Assembly (NCBI GenBank): GCA_014281115.1
Contig: JACONQ010000011.1
Span: 372,001 to 436,000 of the forward strand
Reading direction: 5' to 3'
DNA length: 64,000 nt
Source: Laburnicola sp. R22_1
Lineage: Eukaryota; Ascomycota; Dothideomycetes; Pleosporales; Didymosphaeriaceae
Of the stretch, positions 52,330 through 62,043 are shown piece after piece. The first letter of the stretch is position 1. The number at the start of each line of letters is the position of its first letter. The notes under the pieces were generated by a model. That model made no database searches, had not been told where the DNA came from, and worked only from the letters and a program-made list of their open reading frames with translations. A program made the position numbers and the translations under genes.

Positions 52330-54984
52330 ATGACAGAGATCCCGTCCGATGCCAACATGCAACAAGATGCAACAGCAAAGTCGCCTTCAGCTGATGCGTC
52401 ACACGAGCCTCTGAAAAGAGATTCAGCCTCGCCGGTACTAGACCCACCCGAAGGCCGTCGTAAACAAGATGCACTCAGTGTAACGGAAGTGGGAGACAGC
52501 TCAGCGGAGCCTGATCCGGAGCGTGATACACCAGCCAAACAAGACTGGGTTCCCCTCTCGGAAGCAACAATTTCGTTCGCAATCGACACCTCAGGGAGCA
52601 CCCTCGGGCCTAGGCTGCATCACGAGCAGCAAGCGGTTCGCACGGTCAGCGACTTGCTCAGCGACCCGGTGAGAGATGCGGCCAGGGTTCTCCCTTGGAG
52701 CGCGCACACAGGCCCCGTTACACCACTATCTGGACTATCAAGCCTCTCGTCATACGGAGGTACCGACCCGGAAGTCCTCCTAAACGATGCTTCTAGCCTC
52801 ACCGCACTGCAAAACTCATCATGTTGGTTTCTCCTCACGGATGGGGAAATACCGGATATCTCAAAACAACGGTTCGCAAAGACGCTTTCTTCCAAGGGGC
52901 TCCATGGGACAGCATGCGTTGTCATCATCTTTGGAGACTTGTATGGACGGCCTACCACGTGCAATATATCCGTTGGCGTCTCCGTCTTTGCAGCTGCTCC
53001 TGACTGCCTGTTCTTATTCAAGGACACGCAGAGCGACAACTATTATCTCTTGCAGTGCAAAGGGACCTTCTCGGAGATACTCGAGCAGCACAACCAGCGG
53101 CAGCCTGTCTTGAATGACGATACGACCTGGGACGATCTGCCCCGTATTTCACTGAAGGAATTGCGTTGCGTCCGCATTCCCGACCATCGCAACTTGCAAG
53201 CCGACGAGATCTACTTCGATTCCGATCTGATTGTCAATTTGGCCCATCTCCTCGCCGGCCGTATTTCGGACAAGAAAATCATCGATGCACTCTTGGGGAA
53301 TCCCTCGCACATGAGAACGCTGACCATGACCGCACAAACCAGAGGTATGGCAGAAAGTCTTCGCCAATGGGTCATCAAACAAGAGCTGGACCCTTCGGAG
53401 CTGTTGGCTTCGGACATTCCTGCGGTGGAGGAGAAGGCGGTGTCCTCCATGACGAGCCTAATGCAGCATATGAGCACGCCGGGCAGCGGCGCCCACGACC
53501 AGCAAGCTATTTCCATACTCCAAGCTGAACTACGGGCCTCGAATTCGTCTTATTCTTACGCTATGAACGCGAGGTGGGCCGACGCCGAGGATCAATCCAG
53601 ACGGCGCACTACCACTCTTGGATCCATAGTCGACAGGTCGTACTCCGACACACACGAAGCTGGAAGTCTCAGTCTAGACGTCATCAAAGCGACACCAATT
53701 GTCAGATCTACCGGGCCTACCAAACGGGTTTCGTCTACCGGGTTCGTCGTTTCTGGAGGTTCGGCAAAAGCATTGGAGGGTACATGCCCGCTATGCGCCG
53801 AGGAGAACGCGCCGATGGCTTTGTTGCTGCGAGAGCCGCCGCGGACGCAGATGACTCAGGATTTCCCTGCCGTCGGAAGTAATTCCAAACTCGCGTTTCC
53901 GCTAGCAATGGGCAACTTCCGCGAAACAGATATCATCTGTCCAGCCTTGTATTGCGATGGCTGCGCGAACACGCTCGTGCAGACGGGTGGTATGGTCGGC
54001 GAGGACAAGGCTACCGTCTCTCTGACGCTCGTTCCGTATTCGGGTAACGAAAGAGCGTACAATCGATTGCTTGAGAAAGCCTTTCAGCAACGCTTTGATT
54101 CGGATGATGCGCCACTGGTCTTCATTGCAGTGCTATGCACGACGCTGCGGAGACTGGAGTCCAAGAACAAAGTGAAGGAGAAGCCTCTTTGTGGTGCATT
54201 ACGGTGGGCCTGTCGGGATCTTGTCCAGTCCATTCAGTGTCCAGATCCACTCACATGGTCAATGTCAGGTGCTCCCACGGTTTTCAAACCATTCAGCGAA
54301 GTGTTGACCAAGTCTTCGGACGAAGCAGTTCGTTCATCTTCGGTGGACTACTTCCAGTATCCTATTGAAGGTTTTGTCGTGATGACCGATGTCCTCAACG
54401 AGCTGGCCTCGACACGCCCCCAACTTCGAAACATTGCTAAGAAAACTGTTTTCCAGAGGCTGTTATTCCATGTCACTGAGCAGTTCGATAAGAAAGTCGA
54501 GGCTGTAGGCCGTGTCCTCGTGCACCTCGAAATGGCACGAGTGTTGACTCTGGCGCAAGGTCGGCGAGACAAGGCCCTTGGGGCCAGACAATTCTCATCT
54601 TTTCGGGGTATCGCTGGTCTGACAAGAAGCCTATTCGGAGAACGCAAATCACTACGCGATAGGCTTTCGCTGAGCTTTGAGGAGCTGGCTGCGGCGTCCT
54701 TGCTGGACCGCGACTTTTTGACTGCGTTTAAGAAGCTGGGTCCGCTTGCCGACTCGGTGGAGTCTCAGTCGGGTCACGCAATGGCTATATTCGTGCACTA
54801 CCTGTACAGGTCCGAGACGAAGGCATGGCCATCCTCCGACTCGCACTATGTAGCCCTTGCGAAGACACCAGCACTAGCTTCGGTGCTTTTGGAGCCATCT
54901 GAGATCAGTTCTGGTAAAGCGGAGAGACTGATTGCGAAGCTACCGACATGGGACACAATCGGCGAAACGACTGACCATCCATAG
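52330..54984 (+). CDS. vWA-domain protein with Cys-pair zinc-like motifs, function unknown
   Basis: An intact intronless frame of 884 residues. A von Willebrand A domain lies at about residues 75-240: the metal-ion (MIDAS) motif IDTSGST near residue 85, the second loop near STGGTD-like SYGGTDPEVLL, and WFLLTDGEI near 168. Residues 485-545 carry paired cysteines (CPLC ... CDGC) that could bind zinc. The remainder is helical, ending near TWDTIGETTDHP. A vWA domain suggests a protein-interaction scaffold, possibly with a ubiquitin-related role given the Cys pairs; that is speculation. No family name recognised. No introns in 2.6 kb is unusual beside its intron-bearing neighbours. Confidence 0.75.
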   Translation: MTEIPSDANMQQDATAKSPSADASHEPLKRDSASPVLDPPEGRRKQDALSVTEVGDSSAEPDPERDTPAKQDWVPLSEATISFAIDTSGSTLGPRLHHEQQAVRTVSDLLSDPVRDAARVLPWSAHTGPVTPLSGLSSLSSYGGTDPEVLLNDASSLTALQNSSCWFLLTDGEIPDISKQRFAKTLSSKGLHGTACVVIIFGDLYGRPTTCNISVGVSVFAAAPDCLFLFKDTQSDNYYLLQCKGTFSEILEQHNQRQPVLNDDTTWDDLPRISLKELRCVRIPDHRNLQADEIYFDSDLIVNLAHLLAGRISDKKIIDALLGNPSHMRTLTMTAQTRGMAESLRQWVIKQELDPSELLASDIPAVEEKAVSSMTSLMQHMSTPGSGAHDQQAISILQAELRASNSSYSYAMNARWADAEDQSRRRTTTLGSIVDRSYSDTHEAGSLSLDVIKATPIVRSTGPTKRVSSTGFVVSGGSAKALEGTCPLCAEENAPMALLLREPPRTQMTQDFPAVGSNSKLAFPLAMGNFRETDIICPALYCDGCANTLVQTGGMVGEDKATVSLTLVPYSGNERAYNRLLEKAFQQRFDSDDAPLVFIAVLCTTLRRLESKNKVKEKPLCGALRWACRDLVQSIQCPDPLTWSMSGAPTVFKPFSEVLTKSSDEAVRSSSVDYFQYPIEGFVVMTDVLNELASTRPQLRNIAKKTVFQRLLFHVTEQFDKKVEAVGRVLVHLEMARVLTLAQGRRDKALGARQFSSFRGIAGLTRSLFGERKSLRDRLSLSFEELAAASLLDRDFLTAFKKLGPLADSVESQSGHAMAIFVHYLYRSETKAWPSSDSHYVALAKTPALASVLLEPSEISSGKAERLIAKLPTWDTIGETTDHP

Positions 54985-55253
54985 CGCATATTGCAAGCAA
55001 GCTCCTTTCATCTGATTTTTCAAGGCGGTCCTTTGTTCCATTTTCGAAACTGCTTCCAGAATGACTTGATGCGAGCAAGACCCGGAAGGTTAGCTCCGAC
55101 GAAATTGTTGCAATATGAAGGATAGATTGTTAGTAGATGGTCGAGTTGATAAGCTAAATGGTTTTCCTTGGACAGAAAGTGGTGTAGTGCCTTTCCCTTG
55201 CATAGTGCACCTGGCTGCGAGATATGCTCATCAACACTAACACTGCCCGTCTC

Positions 55254-56216
55254 CTAACCCTCACTGCCATATTGAGAATATGTCGTAGAGGCCATCCGAC
55301 GGTTCGCACGGGCATCTGTGCTCGACGCAAACCTCTGCGCCTGCGTCAACGCTGGCTCGATGGTCGAATAATTGGAATTGCTCGACTGGTGTACTCCAGG
55401 CGTATCCGGCGTTGCTTGTATTTCTTTTCGTACCGGCCCGGGCGGGTGTTCGGTTGAGTAGGAGTGATTTATTAGCGACTGCTGCATTCGGCCCAAGGTA
55501 GGGACATGGACCGACATGGGCCGCCAATCTCGCTTTCCCGCCTGCGGCGAAGGATGGGAGATTGTTTGGAACTTGCGTTGGAGCTGTCGGCGCAGAGGCG
55601 ACACAGGGCCGACGTCTCCTTGACTAGTGGTGCTTGTCGAGCGGTCCGACTCATCAGCGTGTACCGCCGCGCTCAAGGGTATGGTCGCAGGCTCCAAGGA
55701 TGGCTCGTTTACGGGCCTGGCGGCAGGGCTCGGCTGAGATGCGTTTCGGTGGGGAGCGATGGTCCATGACGCGGGATAGACGGTCGAGTATTCGGCCGCA
55801 GGTGCAGAGCCGTTGCGCCTTGTCGGATTCGGCCGTCGGAATTTGGGGACTGCGAGTGCTGCGTCCTGTTTCTTGGTGGTGGCTCCCCGTCCTTCATCCG
55901 CGGAGTGCCCTTTTGGTGTCGGTGGGGCAGACGACCCGTTCCCATGCGGCGGGGTAGGGCCACGTTCCGTATCGCTACTGGTACCGTCTTCGATTGTCTT
56001 GCCATCTACGCTGTCGCGAGCGCTTTTGCGGCTGTGCGAGATGGCTGTGGCTGTGCGAGAACGCGGACTCTGCGCCAAGCGAAGGCTGAACATTTCGCAT
56101 ATAATTATACTGAGTCTGGTCAGCTGCCTCAGTGCAATCCAGCCTTGCGGTTGTGCGGTCCAGAACATCTCCTCCATCTGCTTGACATGGAATTGTCCCA
56201 GTTGCAGAAGCCCCAA
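55254..56216 (-). CDS. Disordered hypothetical protein, start uncertain
   Basis: An open frame of 320 codons. The Met at 56093 (MFSLRLAQSPRSR) is an alternative start that avoids the hydrophobic first 40 residues and leaves about 140 bp to the divergent CorA-like start. Composition is Ser/Thr/Pro/Arg-rich throughout, with RRQLQRKFQTISHPSPQAGK and RDWRPMSVHVPTLGRMQQSL as the most structured-looking parts. No domain recognised. It may be the 3' exon of a larger gene, but no upstream exon could be joined. Codon pattern supports coding on this strand more than the overlapping plus-strand frames. Confidence 0.4.
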   Translation of the reverse strand: MGLLQLGQFHVKQMEEMFWTAQPQGWIALRQLTRLSIIICEMFSLRLAQSPRSRTATAISHSRKSARDSVDGKTIEDGTSSDTERGPTPPHGNGSSAPPTPKGHSADEGRGATTKKQDAALAVPKFRRPNPTRRNGSAPAAEYSTVYPASWTIAPHRNASQPSPAARPVNEPSLEPATIPLSAAVHADESDRSTSTTSQGDVGPVSPLRRQLQRKFQTISHPSPQAGKRDWRPMSVHVPTLGRMQQSLINHSYSTEHPPGPVRKEIQATPDTPGVHQSSNSNYSTIEPALTQAQRFASSTDARANRRMASTTYSQYGSEG

Positions 56217-56234
56217 AGCGTCCCACGCGACGGC

Positions 56235-58384
56235 ATGGACCCATCAAACCGCGCTGAGCCCTCCGAGCATGGAAGAAACCACCGAGGAAACCTATACCCT
56301 CCCAGTAGAGCTCTCTCAAGAGTCAGTGCACGCTCATCTTTTGAGGCAGATGCATGGACGGACTGGCTCGTCAACCTCAAGAGTTACCAACCTGATCTGT
56401 GAGTGCTTTAGATGCTACAATTTCCACGCGCCGTTTCGTCGTCATGGTCATCCTTTAGTAATGCGCGCTTCCGCATAGCGATTACGGAAAAGATGTCATT
56501 GCAGCTCTGCGGGAACTAGAAGCGGACCTCCTTTCCAACCAGACGGCAGTAAGATACCTAAACTGGACGAAGAGCCGTGGTAAGAAATCCGCCCTCTTTT
56601 CGCAAATTGCGTCTGGTGATCATGGAAGGCTGCTGCTAACGCATCTGTAGACTTTCGTGAATTAGATGCGCTGCAGCTCGCACAAGAATTGAAGGTAAAA
56701 GTCCCATCTTGAAACTGTGGACGCATTTCTAAACCTCCAACCAGAGTGAGGAAATGGGCTCGTTTAGGTTCTTGTGAGTAAACATGGACTGCTCCAAACG
56801 GGCCACTCCGCGACTCCTCCGTATGCTTATACTTGGTGTCGTAGTTTTGTCAACCGTTTCCTCCTCACGTCACAGAAGGTGAAGATGCCGCAAGACTCCA
56901 AGAAGCTCCGCATATCGGGAGATGCCCTCCGGCTATTGCTCGCGAAGCTGGATGCTCCGCCTGCATTCGCCAGTTCATTGGCACGATACTACCTCCCACC
57001 AGAACGTGGATACAGGGCGTCAGGTCTGGACAAAAACCCCGGCTCTTTCGACATGTGGTACATGCTACCAGTCCGTGTCCAGGTGGAATGCACCGATACA
57101 ATTAGGAAACATCAAGAAACCACAGCCGGAAGCAACCAAATGGACCCATTCAATTACTTGCACCTAGAAAGCGAGAATCTCGACATCCGCGGGTCACAGA
57201 TCGCTGTCTTGTTCCAATACGACAGTGCCAAGTGCGCTACCACAACCATGAGCATCAGCCTGCAAGACGGGCGGTGGAGCCGCGTGGTCGAAGAACCGCA
57301 AAAACGCATTTCGGAGCAGCTAGAAAATGCTGGCTTGGCTCGCTGCGAGGCCGATCCATTCTTCATACATGTCGTTTTCGTCACAAGCGCGCTCAGATGG
57401 TGGAGGAATGCTCTCGACAGCTTCAACAATCAACTCATTGCTCATGTACAGCATTTCGTCCAAGTCCCCAGCAGTCAAGGGCTGACATGGAGCAGGAAAA
57501 GAGGCTGCAAAGCGAGATGGGATCCCTGCAGTCCAAGACAGGCGATATGAATACAGAGGTTAGCAGGGCTTTGCATACAATGGCTGCACACCTCCACAGA
57601 TATGGTTCCGAGCTTGGCTGGTTTGAAGACATTGTCGCCGACCTCTCAGTCCATCACGACCGATTTTTCAAAACGCAACGTGGCCAGGGCAACGAGGCTG
57701 AGACGTCGGCTGGCCAACGCCTATCCGTTGGGCTGGTGCACATAGCCGCGCAACTGAAGGCGGTCAACACGTTCCGACAAGAATTGCAGTACAAGACTCA
57801 GAACATACTGGCCCTAGTGAGATTTCCCTCCATCATCTGCTCGGCAGAATCGCACTGACGAGAAACTAGCTTTTCAACAACATACAGGTATCGAACGACA
57901 AGATGGTCGTCGAGCTGCTCAATGCCAGCCGAGAAGAGGCTGAAATTTCACGCCGCATAGCCGATCAGTCGCAGCAGATTACGCTCGAGATGCAAGAGGA
58001 TAGCATCTCCATGAAAACGGTATGGCCCGAATGTGTCACCCGTTACTCGGCCTAGAACCTAACTTGTCGGGAGATTGCCATTCTTACCATGTTTTTCCTT
58101 CCCGGGACATCATTTGCTGTGAGTTGCGCTCTGATTTGTAGCATTTTTGGTACTAGTCAGCAAGCTGATCAGGTTGTACCTGTGCATCCCAGGCCCTCCT
58201 CGCAATGCCATTCTTCAGCCAGAACAAATGGATGAACGACGCCGGACGCGTGTGGGTCTGGCTCGTCTTGACTATACCCTCGACTATTTTAGCTTTCATC
58301 ATCTATGCCTGGAGCAAGCATAGCCAGTCGAAAAGCAAGAAAGGAAAGAGATCCAAGGCAGATGAGGAGAATAACGTCGAATGA
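56235..58384 (+). CDS. CorA-like two-TM membrane protein, nine exons
   Basis: Exons 56235-56398, 56479-56579, 56651-56694, 56745-56773, 56845-57445, 57496-57816, 57870-58019, 58074-58118 and 58193-58384 join without a frame break to 548 residues; all introns are GT-AG, 50-80 bp. The soluble part includes FVNRFLLTSQKVKMPQDSKK and a helical stalk (SELGWFEDIVADLSVHHDRF, NILALLFNNIQVSNDKMVVE). Two C-terminal membrane segments follow: AILTMFFLPGTSFAALLAMP and VWVWLVLTIPSTILAFIIYA. This is the layout of fungal CorA-like proteins, but the Gly-Met-Asn signature of true Mg channels is not visible, so transport activity is uncertain. The start Met (MDPSNRAEPSEHG) is the least certain part. Confidence 0.75.
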
Positions 58385-58487
58385 CCCATGAAAAGGTACT
58401 ATCTCTGTTGCCCTTGGGGTTTTTGGGATAAATAGGAAAAGGAAAGGGGACTTGATGTATGGACTGGCCGGCCAGGCTGAATTATAC

Positions 58488-58633
58488 CAGTGATGGGCCT
58501 TTTATTCAATAGTAATTACTATTATATAAAAGGCCTATCACTACTATATAATAATTGCTATCTTGGCAAAATAGTAATTACTATATAGTAATTACTTTCT
58601 TAATAGTAATTACTATCGAATCGCCCATCACTA
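58488..58633. mobile_element. 146-bp hAT-type MITE with 8-bp target duplication
   Basis: Termini CAGTGATGGGC and (inverted) TAGTGATGGGC, flanked by AATTATAC at 58480-58487 and 58634-58641. The 8-bp duplication and CAG/TAG termini fit a hAT-mobilised MITE. Inside are three TAGTAATTACTA palindromes and an extra inverted copy of the left terminus (AAAAGGCCTATCACTA, ending near 58553). It lies about 100 bp after the CorA-like stop, probably in its 3' UTR. No relation to the full hAT element termini (CAGACTTG). Confidence 0.85.
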
Positions 58634-59193
58634 AATTATACGTAGATTTCCATCTGCTTATTCACTCCTCTATACATATATGTGAATAACTATATACCAC
58701 AATAATAACACCTACCTTACCAAAAACCCCACGCCACGCATCTTACTCTATTAGAAAAAAACCGCCCTTACTTTCCTATCTTACTATTTTATTTCATACC
58801 CATCATCAACAACCACAATTAGAACTTCGAACAATTAGAAGCAAAAACCACACATTACATACTCTACTCCACTCTCCAGCACTATAAAATATACGATAAC
58901 AATGCCAAGGGCTTTTACGCCCACCCCAGCACCCCTTCTTCCCTCCCACACAACAACCCACAACCCCCCACATATTCCCCCCTTCAACCTCCCCACCACA
59001 ATTCAAACACAATTACACGCTAAATCAATCAAAATCAAAAATTAATCCCAACTCCAGACATGCAAATGCCAACCCCAAACCCCGACACCCACAAGCGCTC
59101 CATATAAACCAAGAAGCTTCACTCCACCTAATCAAAACAACATCCGCCAATACAAAAAGCGATGACACGACTCAACAAACCAACGTAGCGAGA
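58634..59193. other. AC-rich, G-poor intergenic DNA
   Basis: About 560 bp with a strong C/A bias on the plus strand and almost no G. Probably 3' UTR of the minus-strand gene that ends at 59194. No gene seen. Confidence 0.45.
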
Positions 59194-62043
59194 CTACAAC
59201 CCATCCACCCCCCTCACAAGCTCCCTCAACCCCGCCGCATCATCCCCTCTCCCCTGCGGGCCCCCAAACTTCCCCTTCCTCGCCGCCAACTTCCCCCACC
59301 CATCCTCATCCTCCTCCTGCGCCAAACTCGCCTTCTTCTTCAGAATCCCCTTAACCGTCGAAGTCGCACCCTGGCTCGCGCCCCCCGACGCCTGCAGCGT
59401 CATCGACGAGCTAGATTTCGCATCGTGGTTCGTAGCGACAGGGCGGTAGCGCGCCGAGAGACCAATGTTGGACCGTTCCGACGGCGCGATCGACGGCGTG
59501 TAGCCCCCGCTGAGGGGTGCCGTGCCGCCCCCCATGGGCGTCGAGAAGGGGCGCTGTGGTGGTGCTGGGGGGTGCTGATTGCCGACGTGCATGATGGACA
59601 TGGGGCGCTGGGCATACGGGACGTTGAGGAAGCTGGGGGCTGCCATGGACATGCGCGGGTCTGGTTGCGGCTGCGGCATTTGGTTGTTGGGGAAGGCCAT
59701 GGACCTCCGCGGGTCGGACATGTTGCTGGGGAATGCCATCGACATGCGGGGATCTTGCCCTTGCTGCATCTGCATCTGTTGGATCTGTAGTTGTTGTGCC
59801 GCAAGCATTTGCTGCATCTGCTGAAATTGTTGCATCTGCATCATGTCGTTGGGCTGCATGGGGTACGCCATTTGATTGCCCCCCATCATGGGCATGCCCA
59901 TGGGCTGTCCCATCATGGTCATGTTCGGGTTCATCATAGACATGCGCGTCTGAGGTCCACTTTGAACAGCGGGGTTCATTTGCGCTCCGAGCATGCCAGT
60001 AAATGGCCCTCCCTGAGGTTTCTTGCTCGAGGCCCCGCCCATGTACTTTTGCTTCGTCATGTCTCGCATGTGGATCTGCTCAACCAACGAGGGCGCTGTG
60101 AGCTGAGGTTCGGGGTAGCCCATCAGGGGCATTTGCATGCCGCTCACAGAGTCACCTGCCACAGAAGCAGGACCGCGACTGAAGCCCAGCGATTCTCGGT
60201 TTGTCGGTCGAACTAAGCCTCCCCCAATGAACGATGCGTGGGGGTCGTCTGGAAGGTTCCTTGCAAACGCTGGTCTAAAGGCCTGTGATGCACGGTTCTC
60301 TCCGGTTCCAACCGAGGCTGGACGTTCTGGAAGGGAAATTGTTGAGCCAGGGAAGTAAGATGGCATAGCATTCATCGGCTGCGTTGGCATCCTGTTGCGG
60401 GATGTGCTAGGGAAGCCGTGTTGGGCGAGAATGCCCAGCGGAACATCTTCATCTTCCCACTCGTCCGCTTGTAATGACGTTTCAGATGGGAAGCCCATAG
60501 AAAATGGCTCCGTGACGCTATCGGGACGAGCGGAGTTCCCTGGTGCAGTTGTCGTGCGGCGCATAGTTTCTCTTGCAAGATCCATCTGCTGCTTCTTCCG
60601 CCTCGCTATCGCTTCTTGTGCCGCTCTCTCTTGTGCCTCTTCCTCATCCTCGTAGTCTTCCTCGTCTGTACTATCTTCGTCTGCTTGTACCATCGCTCGT
60701 TGTTGCTGTGCACGAAACTCGGCCTGCGTCATAACACGACGACCCGACTCCGTCGACGGAGGCTGGGGGCGATGGTTTTGCGTTGGTGCTGGCGCGGCAA
60801 GTTTCGGTGCCGGTGGCGGCGGTTTCGGTTTGGGCGACGCGAAGAGATCATCGTGATCATCTTCAGATATGTGAGACGCGGCAGTGCGCAAGGCCGCCTT
60901 TGGGGTAGTATTATTCGATTGTGATCGAGGCGAATGCGAGGTTTGCAAGGACGGGGTAGACGATGAGACGGACGTAGTGTTTCGCTCAGGGGAGCTTTCG
61001 TGGGCTGTTCTCCGAGACATGTCGGATTGGCGTACGATGGACGCGTCCTTGTCGACGTATTCGCTGGCGCCCGGGGGCTCAGGGCTGTGGGAGGCGATAG
61101 GCGCGTACTGGCCGTACCTGTGCGGAGGAACAGGGGGCGGCGGAAAGTCATCGCCGGGCGACCGCGGAGATGACATACGATTGTCGGCAGAGCCACGGGA
61201 ATCCCACGACTGGAGTGGAGCTTCGACCTCGAACTTTGCGTCGATCTTGATTGGTTCTGCTTGGAATGTGCGTTTCCCGGCAAGGAGAGACCGACCGGGG
61301 GGCTCCATCGCCCGCTCAGGGGACTCTTTGCGGTCGAGTCCACTGAAAAGGTCGTCGAAGCTACTCGTACCAAAATGCATGTCCGCATCCAAAGTCGGCG
61401 GTTTCGCGGTGCTGGCGTAACTCGACGATGTCATGGCGCGCACGCGTCCCTGACCTCCGACGGGCGAGGTTGGCTCGCCATATGGTCTCGAGTCTGTCCT
61501 CGGCACTGGAGGAAGCTCTTTTTTGTACATGGTCGAAGAGCGGCCGCTCGCCGAGCTGCTTTGCTGAGTCAAGTGTGGTCTCGGGATGGCGAAAATGTTG
61601 TCATGCGAGTCTGTGTCGGCCGAGGACGGGAGCGTAGACGTGGATCCGTACTGACCGTTATTGTAGGGTCGCGAAGACTGCGTGCCGCTGCTTGATTTGC
61701 TGTCCCTGGACGTACAATCAGCTGTTAGGATTCACCTGGCTACGTGTTCGACATACCGTTTCGAGGAGCCGGGCGAGTCCTCGTCGAACGAGCGGTTCCG
61801 CGCCTTGCTGCCAGCGCTGAAGCTGCTGAAGGGTCGGAACTTGTTCGCCTTCTCCTGTGCTCTACGCTTCTCCTCCATCTTGCGCGCCTCGGCCTCGGTG
61901 GTGCTCATCAAACGGAAGCCGCCACCCGAGGCGGGCTCTGCGGCAACCGCAGCATCGTGCGTGGGAACTGCTTTGGCCTCTTCGATGACGTTTCCCTGAG
62001 ACTTGCGGCGCCCCGCGAAGCCCAACAAGCCGGCCTTGACCAT
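59194..62043 (-). CDS. Large disordered Gln/Met-rich protein, function unknown
   Basis: Exons 61757-62043 and 59194-61705 (intron 51 bp, donor GTATGT) give 932 residues. The start MVKAGLLGFAGRRKSQGNVI and the basic helix ARKMEEKRRAQEKANKFRPF look conserved. The middle is Ser/Pro-rich with KKELPPVPRTDSRPYGEPTS, FGTSSFDDLFSGLDR and DFPPPPVPPHRYG, possible SH3-binding segments. A Glu/Gln helix follows (QRAMVQADEDSTDEEDYEDE). Residues 640-800 are Met/Gln/Pro-rich with repeats of DPRMSMA. The C-terminus is KKKASLAQEEDEDGWGKLAA. Such proteins are often cortical or endocytic adaptors in fungi; that is a guess from composition. Confidence 0.7.

Noticed and set aside
55813..56478. Plus-strand frame of 221 codons over the start of the CorA-like gene
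   Set aside because: It does not connect in frame to the next CorA-like exon; the frame through MDPSNR does, and gives a total divisible by three.
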